A DNA stretch of 64,000 nt from Pohlia nutans (taxonomy: Eukaryota > Streptophyta > Bryopsida > Bryales > Mniaceae), in the NCBI GenBank assembly GCA_022496805.1, contig CM040102.1, positions 5,939,001 through 6,003,000 of the forward strand, written 5' to 3'. The number at the start of each line of letters is the position of its first letter. The first letter of the stretch is position 1. Shown here piece after piece: positions 1-9,925 of this stretch. Under the pieces are notes generated by a model. It was not told the DNA's origin and did no database searches. It worked only from the letters and a program-made list of their open reading frames with translations. A program made the translations under genes and the position numbers.

Positions 1-480
1 TGGAGAAAAACATGCCCCACCGCTCTCCATAAATGCGGCCTTGATTGCCAAGGCTCTTCAAACTTTCCTTTGCACTTGCGGCCTTGATTGCCAAGGCTCT
101 TCAAACTTTCCTTTGCACTTGCTATCCTCGAGGGTGAGCATTGCTCTTAGTGCACCCATATTCCGGGTTTTTTTTGGCCTCATCCACTTAAAATTCCGTG
201 GATCGAGACGCTTTTGGGAATTGGGAGCCAAGAGCAAGAATAGTGACTAACCATGAATTGATGGAGAGCCCTAGATTCATGGACTTGCCTCGTCAACCGT
301 CCTTGGATTTATCAACTTGCAATATGGAGAGCCAAGAAGCGAACAAGGGTGGGGGACCGCCGCATTAAATTTTTTCAATGTATATTTGGAGCCCGTGAAA
401 GGCCTTTCCCAGAGCCTTGGTTTCTGCCCAAGGGTGGAGATGCTCTAAGTGGTAACTCTGACATGATCGGTGTATGATCT
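1..480. other. Upstream intergenic DNA with a repeat end
   Basis: No gene seen. The stretch contains a 43-bp tandem duplication (listed separately). It ends with GGGTGGAGATGCTCTAA (about 433-449), which resembles the right-hand end of the MITE at 51,286-51,600, so it may be the tail of a related element whose left end lies outside the window. Confidence 0.4.
35..120. repeat. Exact 43-bp tandem duplication
   Basis: Two back-to-back copies of a 43-bp unit starting GCGGCCTTGATTGCC, at 35-77 and 78-120, with no difference that I can see. A recent local duplication; function unknown. Confidence 0.9.
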
Positions 481-525
481 GAGCTAGTTGGTAGGGTTTG
501 CAGGGGAGGCCATTTTGTGAAGGAC

Positions 526-3500
526 ATGGAGGCGTTCCAAATGGTGAGTCCGGTTGTAGCTATGGCGTGGGTAGTGGTAGCGGCAGGTGTATTTGCACTT
601 GTGGTGTCCTATCTCAAGAGGAAGAGGAAGAACGATGTATTTAAGAAACTTGTGCCACAAGCTGCGTTTAATCAGTATGGCAATCTCAAAGACCTTGAGA
701 GCTTTGGCGATTATGTCGGTAAGATCATCGGTCGAACAGCATCTCTTCACTTGGTGTTTGGTTTTATCAGTCCTGTCATTTGCCTAGCTCAGGTGCAGCG
801 ATTTTTGTTGTTAATTTTAGCCAAATTGCTACATAAAAAATTGAGCCGGCTAATTGATACAAAGGATTTTTGAAAAATGAAGAAGGAATAATAGCCAGAT
901 TTCCATACATGGAGTCAAGATGTGTAGCCTCTTTAAACCTAGGTATCACCCAGGTATTGCCTAAGTAGCACCTAGAGCCTGGAACGCTCTTTTCATGTAT
1001 GCTACCGGTTGGCTTCGGTTAGAAAATGGGGGAAACATTTTCTATGGCCACTCGTCTTGGAATGGAAATGGTGTTGCTTACTGTCCTTTCAATAGTGGTT
1101 TACAACCTCCCACTTTGAATGTTTGCATTAGAAATTGATAAAGAATTGTTCTCAAGAGAGTTTGGCTCCTGTAGTAAGTACTCAAAGTGATCTCTCTGTA
1201 GTGAAAGCTCACTCTTGCATATTGGGTTAGAAAGTTAGAAAGTGACGGAAAGAGTCTTAGTCCCTAAAGGACTAAGGATTCATGGTTTTATAATGACAAA
1301 TTCAATTGATCATATTGTGAAAAATCAATAATTCAGATGGGACCAAATTTTATATCACTGTTAGTAAATAGTGAAGAACATTGCACGTGGTGGTCAAACG
1401 AAAAACAATATTGAACTAAAAGAAGTTCACATAGGATCTACTCATAACTGCTAAAAAAACACGAGGCTCAATTTGGGCTTCTTGGTCCTTTAGGGGTTAA
1501 TCATGTGGCGATTGCTGAGAATTTGGGATGGGTTTTGGACACTCAGTGCGGCAGCTGGAGCTGGATAGCCACAGTGCGATTGCAAAGTTAGTGTCCAAAG
1601 TAGCGGAAGGCTACCTGCGAGACGCAAGGAATGTGGCCAGTGATAGCAAGGAGATTGCTTGCGTACTGGTGGCCGGGATGACCCATGAGGAGAGTCAGAA
1701 ACAAGTGAGCGAAGAAATTCTGCAGGAGTTGGAGATTTGTGTTGTGGCATACTTCAGTTCTCACTGGCACCAGGCAACTTCCGTCATTGACAGGGTACAT
1801 TTACAACTCTCTTGTAAATCATATGTTCCTCTTTGTAGTATGATGGCCTCTTTGAAGTATGATGGGCTCTTCTCTGCAAACAGCACAGTGGTTGTCCTGT
1901 GAATGCCGCTGTGATAAAAGCAGAGGATACTATCATCTCAGATTTGGAAGTCTATTGAAACATTATTGAAACAATAGGCTTCTCTACATAACATTGTTTC
2001 AATGCAAAGAACAACGTTGAAACTATGACAAAACAACATACGACGTCAATTGGATGTTTTCAATATTTATTTTGGTATTGAAATGATGCATAAATGACGA
2101 TATAAAGTGAAGCTTGTTGTTACAACAACACTTCATAGCCTTCCAAATTTGAGATGATATGTGTCTCTTTAATGCATGAGTGTTATTTTGTGGGAGATCA
2201 GTACAAGAGCCAAATCTGTTGAGATCAAGAAATTTAAAGTGGGAGGTTGTAGATCACTATAAGTGACAGTAGGCTACCCCATTTCCATTCTATGATCAGT
2301 GCTCATAGATATTTTAGCCAAGTCATGCTTACACTACTGGCTAATCGAATAGATGAGTTCCTATTGGTTATTAAGGTCAATATCGGAGATGGGATCAGGT
2401 CCTTAAGGGTTTTATTATCTTCTACCTTATTTTGATGCATGGGTGAGGATGTTACTGAAACAACGTGGGGCATGGATGTGCTAGGTCGTCAGCGCCGGAA
2501 CCACAATGAAGAAACTGCATCGTGCAGTGTTGGCTACTCTGAGGTGTGTGGGTAGGCAGTCGCTGCGACCAAACTCTTTGTGGTTTTGGATCACAAATTT
2601 CGTTTTGCAATAACTTTTTCTTGCTTTCTTTCTGAGACGATTCTCTTCTCCCAGTTCGTCTATCTATTAGCTGATCTCCATTGTGATGCAGGAAGCAGCG
2701 CTACGACAAGGTGTTGAAGTCATTGAATACAAGACGTCGGTTCTATACCATGATTGAGGAATTACGGAGGATAGCTAGAAAATATTCTGCAGATCCGTCA
2801 GATGAGGCCGCTGTGACTGTTCCTATAGAGTGCACAAAACGCAGCCCTGTTATTCTTTTTATCGGTGGGGGCATGGGTGTCGGCAAATCTACCGTTGTAA
2901 AACACATTCTTTCCAGGTAAGATTAGGGAGTCATATTCTTTATTTTTTATTTTGAATGATATTGGGGATCCATTTATTCTTTAGGTAATTTGTACTCATG
3001 CAACTCCATTGGTTTTTCCTGTGATCTTGTGAATTGCATTGGTTTTTGTGACTTTATCTTGATTTCATGTTTGGTCATTGCAGCTCATTTTGGTCAGGCG
3101 TGATCGAGGATGCTGTGGTGGTAGAGGCTGATGCGTTCAAAGAAACAGATGTCATTTACCGCCACCTAACGTCTATGTCATCTGGTGATATAGCAGGGAA
3201 TTCAGAACTTGTAAAGTCTATACCAAATTCTCTGTTATTGATTTACTTGATAAATGTGTAACAAGAGTATTTGTTCGTATCCTTTTTAGTGAGTATGATT
3301 TCCAATATGTGAGCGTTGTCAGTAAAACTAGATTGTTTCCGGAACTCTTAGGCGATATCATAATCATAATCTTTGCCATGATTCACGGGGAGGTTTCCCT
3401 AGGGACCATAGGGAGACTTCCCCATGAATCATTGTGAAGATTCTCTTTATGATGCTGTCTAAAAGTTTCTGAAACAATTGAAAACCCTGTCATATGTTTC

Positions 3501-6337
3501 CTCTGAGTTGAGAGAGAGATAGCACATGGTGTTTATTAGAAGCTCACAAAAATATTGTGTCACTGAATTGGGAGCTGAATTCAACATGTAGGTACATCAA
3601 TACTCTACTGAGACAGCAAATTCATTGCTTGTGTCCGCTTTGAATGATGGCCGTGATGTAATTTTAGACGGCACAATGTCATGGGAGCCTTTTGTGCTTC
3701 AAACCGTAGACATGGTCCGTGATATCCACAACAGGTAATTACTCTGTCAATGGGTAGTTCAAACCTCACTGGATTTCTTTACTTAAGCATTTATCATCAT
3801 GTGTTGCTGTCTCCTTTTCTTCTCTTTCGTTAAAGTACAGGCAACCTGGGTACAGTGGATTTTTTTCTAAAGATTGTACATTGCTACACAGGCGATATCG
3901 GCTGGGCCCTGGTTACAAAAAGAATCATGATGGAACTGAAATAGAGAAATACTGGGAGCCTGTATCTGAAGATGATGAATGCTGTGAAAATGAGACGAAA
4001 ACAAAGAACGGCTGCTCGAAGAAACCTTATCGAATTGAGTTTGTTGGTGTTACTTGTGATGCACACTTGGCTGTGGTTCGTGGGATGAGGTAAATTCTAG
4101 TGACTTCAGGCAGTTTTGAGAATTCTCTCTTCTCCACTCTAGAAAAAAGAGGCTCAAAAGTCTGACAATCACTGTAGAGGGCATGCATGCCGCTCAATGA
4201 GTGGCCAACACTGTCGTCTTCCTGTAGCTTTTGGTACCTCCCATCTGAGATGAGCTTAATATTGTGCAGAAAAAAGAGTATGGATTTCTTTGAAAAGGGT
4301 GTTGAGGCAGCTCCCTAAGAACGTATGAAGTCTTAACATCATGCATGATTTTTCAGGAGGGCCATAGTGACAAAAAGAGGAGTTCCAGTTAAAGGACAAC
4401 TCCGGTCCCATAAGATGTTTGCAAAATCCATAGAGAAGTATATATCAGTGGTGGATGCGGCGAAAATATACTCGACCAGCGCATGGAATGGTCCAGCTGA
4501 GGTAAAGATGATCACCAAAAACCGTCTTGATTTTCCTTACATGAGGTCTGACAAGATCTGCTGCTCATGCCAAGATTCTCGTGGCCACTTTTATTTTGTT
4601 TCATTGCTTTCTTTGCAATTGTTATTCAAACCCGCCGTGGCAGGGAGGCCTTTGGTTTAGATTATATTTAAAACAGTTTAAAATTGATTAGTAATTGATG
4701 AATCAATTTATAGAGGAACTCACTGGTTCATGACCGATTCATTGAATTAAGTGAAGAACCAATTTACTCATAACATTCATAAGCAGTTGTGAGAACTCAT
4801 CCTTCTCCACTGCAGATTGCAATAAAATATAAACTATGGTTTGACATTCATTTTAGAGAGCATCTGTGAGTGATCAACGCCTATCCTCTTCCTGTAGCTT
4901 CTGGTACCTCCCACTTGAGATGAGCTCAAGATTGTGCACAAAAATTACTTAGATTCTTTTTCCAAGCCTGTTGCTAAAAAATGCTATGTTGGTTCATCTA
5001 TCAATAGGTGCATAAATAGATACTCCCTCTGTCCGTAAATAAATGTCCTCGTTTTTGGCGTGTTTTTACTTAACGCTTAGCTGGACCTCAAAAATGGTAT
5101 GTTGGACCATCTATCAATAGGTGCATCCATCTTAGTAGCATATATTTTCTGTGTCACTCTCATTGGATTTCAATAAATCCCCCGGTGGTCTTGAATGAAT
5201 GGGGACAAAAGTGCCCCCTATTTTTGTCCTTGTCAGGGCCCACCTTAAAAAACAACCCCCTCCTCCAATGGTTTTTTATTCCCAAATAGGTGCCCCTAGG
5301 GTAATTTGGGACCGTAGGCCTCAAATTTGCAAAAAAAATTGCCAAAAAAAGCACCGAAGGTGCCTAAAATGGAAATTTCAGAAAAGGAGGGGGCCATGAA
5401 CAGTGGTCTTGCAGGGGTCTCGCATTCAAGACCACCGGGGATATAGAGACGGGGACTCTCATAATCCGTCTTGTTTGAAGTGGACAGGGCTCATGTTTGA
5501 AGTATAAAACATAGGACGATTATTAGAGGAAAGAAAATGCCAAAAACTAGGACAATTATTTCTGGACAGAGGGAGTATACACAAGTGATTGACTATGTTG
5601 CAATCATTACTAGTGATCTCAAAACTGGCTAAAATTAGCTGGATTTCTACCATAAAATGGGGTTGCTAAACACACAAAAAAAGAAAATGAAAAAAAATTT
5701 AAATGTAGCGAGAATGCTCATCATGACATAAATATGAAGCAACTTCATGAGGTGATATCCGCAGATATTATCATGGTATCACCTTAATATATCAAGGGTA
5801 TTGCCGGATATTATAGAGGTATCGTGAGTATTGTATGCACTGGGTAGCAAAAGTAGATACCATTTATGTGGGAGGTCGCATAATGTTCTAAATGTCATAA
5901 AGTGGTTCTTAGATCACTGATCATTAGAGTGAATGTGGAATTCAGGTCTGTGTATGGTTGGAGCTAAGTACGATCTGGTCACTAATTATTTTTGATATGG
6001 TTGAGTGCAGTTGATAGCCTTGAAAGACGGTCCGGGGATGAAGCTGCTCATAGACGTGGACACATATCCTGGAGTGCGCTGTCTTGGAGACTTGAATACC
6101 GATGCTAACTCTGTAATGGAGCTGTACAAGTGCTGTACAGATAGCAGATTTGTGAACCAGTATTGGCAGAACGTGATTTTAGATCCCAGGAGAAGCCTTC
6201 GACAGGAGCGGTTGCGCACCTCGGTCCTTGCTCATGCTGACTCCTCAATAATACTAGAAAGGTCTAGTTCTGGTGATGCACTGACTACAGAAAGGTCTAT
6301 CTCTGATAAGGACTTAACTAGCTTAATAGCTGGTTGA
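526..6337 (+). CDS. Zeta-toxin-domain P-loop protein, 8 exons
   Basis: Proposed CDS join(526..792,1555..1794,2696..2916,3084..3210,3592..3734,3892..4089,4357..4501,6011..6337), 555 residues, with all exon phases agreeing. Exon 1 encodes a hydrophobic segment (about residues 8-28: VVAMAWVVVAAGVFALVV) followed by a KRKRK stretch, suggesting an N-terminal membrane anchor. Residues about 226-235 are a Walker A loop, GGGMGVGKST. Next come VVVEADAFKETDVIY, the zeta-kinase-like segment GRDVILDGTMSW, and the plant-specific RYRLGPGY and KPYRIEFVGVTCDA blocks. This order matches the plant and moss proteins annotated as 'Zeta toxin domain, P-loop NTPase'. Bacterial zeta proteins phosphorylate UDP-N-acetylglucosamine; the substrate of the plant proteins is not known to me, so the role stays open. 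The ATG at 526 is the first in a frame leading into the anchor. The acceptors at 1555 and 2696 are the least certain. Introns 1 and 7 carry MITEs. Confidence 0.85.
1261..1496. mobile_element. TTAA-type MITE in intron 1
   Basis: A 236-bp element with ends TCCCTAAAGGACTAAGGATTC and, inverted, CCCCTAAAGGACCAAGAAG. It is flanked by TTAG on the left and TTAA (1497-1500) on the right. Same family as 32,534-32,736 and 51,851-52,079, which share ends and internal sequence. TTAA duplication plus CCC ends is the signature of piggyBac-like elements. It lies just upstream of exon 2 of the P-loop gene. Confidence 0.75.
5023..5575. mobile_element. Stowaway-like (Tc1/mariner) MITE in intron 7
   Basis: Ends CTCCCTCTGTCCGTAAATAA and, inverted, CTCCCTCTGTCCAGAAATAA, flanked by TA on both sides (5021-5022 and 5576-5577). 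CTCCCTC ends with a TA target site define the plant Stowaway family. The 553-bp length is inflated by a nested element at 5164-5454. Confidence 0.85.
5164..5454. mobile_element. Nested MITE with 8-bp duplication
   Basis: A 291-bp element inside the Stowaway copy, flanked by the exact 8-mer ACTCTCAT (5156-5163 and 5455-5462). Near both ends lies the inverted block CCCCGGTGGTCTTGAATG (about 5179-5196 and its complement 5428-5445); the extreme ends match less well. An 8-bp target duplication suggests the hAT superfamily. Confidence 0.75.
5610..5920. mobile_element. MITE with 6-bp duplication, in intron 7
   Basis: A 311-bp element flanked by TCATTA on both sides (5604-5609 and 5921-5926). Its ends, CTAGTGATCTC and inverted TCAGTGATCTA, form imperfect terminal repeats. 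A second copy in inverse orientation (33,377-34,449) has ends ACAGTGATC and its own 6-bp duplication TACACA, which confirms the boundaries. Superfamily not assigned. Confidence 0.8.
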
Positions 6338-6729
6338 GCTTGTCCAAGTCCTGGTCATGCTGTTTATCTTTTTGTTGAGTGTAAAATTTTGGTTTGGTGA
6401 GAAAGTTAAAGCTTGGTGGAAAAGAGTCACTGGCACAATTTAATGTGCAGTGATGTCATGTATATTATCTATCTCTTTAGACTAACATCATTGATGGCTC
6501 TGGAGAGTACCTGAATGTTTTGATATATATCCTTCTACAGGACCAATTACTTTTTTAAGCAAGGTCATATGGGGATGTTCTTTATTAATTACCAGCATGT
6601 GAAATGATAGAATTTGGCCACATGTGAAATCTGTTATTTTCACTATATGATGGGTCATTTTTAAACTGTGAATTGTTGGTCCTATAGGTGTGCTGCTTAG
6701 ATTTGATTTAAAGTAATTTGACAGCACAG

Positions 6730-6870
6730 ATTGGGATTCACAGATTGGTTGCAGAGCTCCAGGCACGAAAGAACAAGAAATCCAAAGAGTTAGCCTCTAT
6801 TGGGCAGAAATTATTAAACGATGGCGACAATGCAATATCTGCTACCACTGATGCTTCTAGCAGTGGCTAA
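6730..6870 (+). other. Candidate alternative last exon of the P-loop gene
   Basis: After ACAGCACAG an open stretch reads a charged, helical peptide (IGIHRLVAELQARKNKKSKE...) of 46 residues ending in TAA at 6868-6870. It would join in phase to a donor TCG|GTCCTT ending at 6223, replacing the last 37 residues of the main model. Composition looks coding. Only RNA evidence can choose between the two ends. Confidence 0.5.
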
Positions 6871-8080
6871 ATGATAATCCAATGGCCAATATTAAAAGGG
6901 GTTTTCACACGTGCAGGACGTAATCTGCCCTGTTCAATGGGAGGACTCCAGTGGCTTGTGCATTGTTTCCCATGCCCCATTGAAAGCATTCATAACATTC
7001 AGTAGCATGCACTGTCTCTGCCTTGGCTCTACAGTCGATGGTGCCCGACTATACTTCATTACCGAAGCGGACATGCGGAGGCTCAAGGTGATGAGCAGAG
7101 TGCATTAAGGAAAGGAAATGGGGCATGAAGGCTACTAAATGTTATGTTGTTGGTTCACTCCAATCACAAGTGCTTTTCCTTGGAATTTTGAAAAGGCCTT
7201 GTTGCAGGATAAGATTTTGAAGTCGTTCTGCAAAACGAGTCATTGAAACCTCATCGAGAAGGTCCGCTACTTCCTTGATAAGATTTCAGTACCAAAAACC
7301 CAACCAAAAACCCAACTGGTGATTGTGCCACCTAGAACTTGCGATGGATCAAGGGGCTCCTCTAGTGGTGTCATACTCCACTATGAATACCCCTATTGGT
7401 ACGGTTCACTTGGAACATCTCATGGTCACAATTGAACTCGACAACAATTTGAAATGAGTTGGTTGGCCAGAAGAGGGTTATAATTCATAATTCTTATGCT
7501 CAACGTGAACCCTTGGATCGAGTGAAAAGAATGGATGTGGATGTTCAAGATTTGACGGAAATTCATAATTCTTTTGGTCAATGTAAAAAAGATGAATGTG
7601 GATGTTGAAGATTTAATGAGAAGTAGAGAAAGAGAGTAACTCTCGCCCAGAGGGCCAACGTAAATGAAGAGTTTGTTTTGGGAAAAGCTGCTAACTGAGG
7701 CACAAGGACCAAGTTCATGCGTGCTACTCAATCGGAAGTAAAATTATCAATAAAAGACCAAGTGAATTCACACCACATGTCAATCTAAAGTATTTTTATT
7801 TAAATAATCATTTATTTATTTTATATAACACAAATGAAAGAACCTTTTGTTGCATAAGTAAAAAAAAATAGAAGCCTTCAACTAGATCCAACCAAGGAGA
7901 ATCAATCACATCAAAGCAAGACTACACCATAGTTCATTTTGTTTCATGATTTAATGTGCTACCAAAATAGTGTGTTATACAATATTCTCTCTATATATAT
8001 TTTTATTAAAGAATCAGTATTTGGTTTGATTTTGGGGCGATTGTTAAAAATGAAGAAAGAGAAGCTTTTGAGACAATTGA
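6871..8080. other. 3' flank of the P-loop gene, no gene seen
   Basis: Probable 3' UTR of the P-loop gene to about 7,130, then AT-rich DNA. A 65-codon open stretch at 6,911-7,108 has no recognisable domain and is probably UTR. Confidence 0.4.
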
Positions 8081-8083
8081 GTT

Positions 8084-8455
8084 ATCCTTAAAGTCACCTT
8101 GAGTTTGATGAATATACAAAGAATTTTGCTTTACTATACTCTGATTTGTTCACTCCAAATAGTTAGAAGGTGTGAAAGATTTTGGTGGTCTATCATTATT
8201 AGGTGTGTAAGAGGTGTGTAAGAGCTTGGTGGTCTTTAAAAGTTTTCAAAAGTTTTTTGGCACCAAGAAAGAAGCTAAAAAGCTTTTGAAAACTTTTGAA
8301 GACCACCAAGCTCTTACACACCTCTTACACACCTAATAATGATAGACCACCAAGATCTTCCACACCTTTTAACTATTTGGAGTAAAAAAATAAGAGCATA
8401 ATAAAGAAAACTTCATGGTATCTTCTTCAAAATTTGATGGACTTTAAGGATAATT
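8084..8455. mobile_element. Foldback element, copy 1
   Basis: About 370 bp folding on itself: the left arm (about 8,084-8,265) runs GAGTTATCCTTAAAG...TTATTAGGTGTGTAAGAGGTG, and the right arm is its complement, ending CTTTAAGGATAATTC. The copy at 33,905-34,264 is the same sequence in inverse orientation. No coding capacity. Exact ends and target duplication are uncertain. Confidence 0.75.
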
Positions 8456-9252
8456 CTAATGGACAGTCCTTTAATTAAGCTTGAAATTTTCCAATTCCCC
8501 TAAATGATTATAACATTCGCTAGCAGCCCCACTATTCACCCTTGGGCATTACAGGCAAGAATCTTAATCTTCTAAAAAAATTAAAGATGTCTTTAATTGA
8601 GGATGGCTTTGTAGCTCAACAAATTTCTTTTTTATTAATAGTTTCTATATGTTCCACATCATTAATTCCCTGTTAAGATATTGATTTTCTACACAAGCAA
8701 AAGGGTGTAATGCAATATTAGCTAAAGAATGTTTTGATGTTTCAATCTTATCCATTCAAAACTACATGATATAAAATTAGCATTAAACCTAAAAAATAAT
8801 GTATCACACACAAAATGTAACCAAATATTATAAAGAATTACATTATTTTAATTAGCCCCTTCTATTGGAAAAATTAGAGTGTCCTTTGTCGTATCCTGAT
8901 TTGACTACCATACTCGATTGTTAGGGTTAGCAAAAAAATTATTATACAAAGAGAAGCCCAATTATTTGGGAAATTTTAAAAATAAAATAAAAATAAATAA
9001 ATAAATAAATAAATATTTCTATGGTGAAAAAGAGAATCTAAAAAAATATTCATATTGGCATTTGAGCTGCCTACCCCAACAGCCGGGTATGGTATTTGAG
9101 AGGAATTTGGAACCATTGGCCGTGTAATAAACGGGCTAGTTTTAATCTTTTCCTAACACAATTAGCTCCTAAACGTACCAGGGTGTCAATTGACAATTGA
9201 CAATTTACAAAAAATCATCATAAAATACTATTTAAAAAAATATTTAGGAATT
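8456..9252. other. AT-rich intergenic DNA with (AAAT)n microsatellite
   Basis: No gene seen. An AAAT/AATA microsatellite occupies about 8,978-9,014. The last bases, GAATT (9,248-9,252), are the target duplication of the LTR element. Confidence 0.6.
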
Positions 9253-9794
9253 TGTTAAGGGGGTTTTCTAGGAACCGACCCTAAACGAATGAAGCTACTC
9301 CGCCCAAGACTATTCCATTCTAGACTAGTTTCTAAAGATTGAGAGGAGTAGTAAGAGGTTTCTACTAAGAAGAACGGACTGTCGGCTAAGGAAAAGCACC
9401 AGTATGCTAGTAAGTCGACTCCTGCATACCCACAGACTACTGCAACTAACCAAGATACAACCACAAGGAGTGATTCAAGAGCAGGAAACAGCAGTAGTCT
9501 AACAGCAGTAGTCTAACATACTAGTGCGCATAAGAAGAGTTGAAGACAAGAATGAAGTACAACTGAGGCTGCCAAGAAGATGTACAAATGGTATAGCAAC
9601 AACTCTCCTGAAGAGAGTGAAGGTACATATAGGAGACTGGTCTGACAGTGTGTCAGACTGGTCGACCGGAAAAGTCGGGTCGACCAGTCTGTTCCAGCCT
9701 GTACTGCCACGTATCGCCTGCCGGGTCTATTCCTGTCGGGTATAGACTAGCCTACTCTTAGCCTAAGGGAATATCAACTAATATTCGGTTAACA
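9253..9794 (-). repeat. 3' LTR of the retrotransposon
   Basis: 542 bp from TGTTAAGGGGG to CGGTTAACA, matching 19,579-20,120 except for about a dozen substitutions and no indels. It is the 3' LTR because the genes run on the - strand. Confidence 0.95.
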
Positions 9795-9808
9795 TTGCCC
9801 TCCATCTG
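9795..9808 (-). promoter_or_regulatory. Candidate polypurine tract
   Basis: Just before the 3' LTR the - strand reads GATGGAGGGCAA, a short purine-rich run in the expected place for second-strand priming. Weak, because it is interrupted by pyrimidines. Confidence 0.45.
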
Positions 9809-9925
9809 AGCTAAGTACACTCCTGTGGACTCTAGACTACCCCGGTAGGCGACTAGGGAAAAATGTTCATGAGGAATGACAAAATTACCCGCGGTCGAGT
9901 AATCGACCCAGCTAAGGTCGACTCG

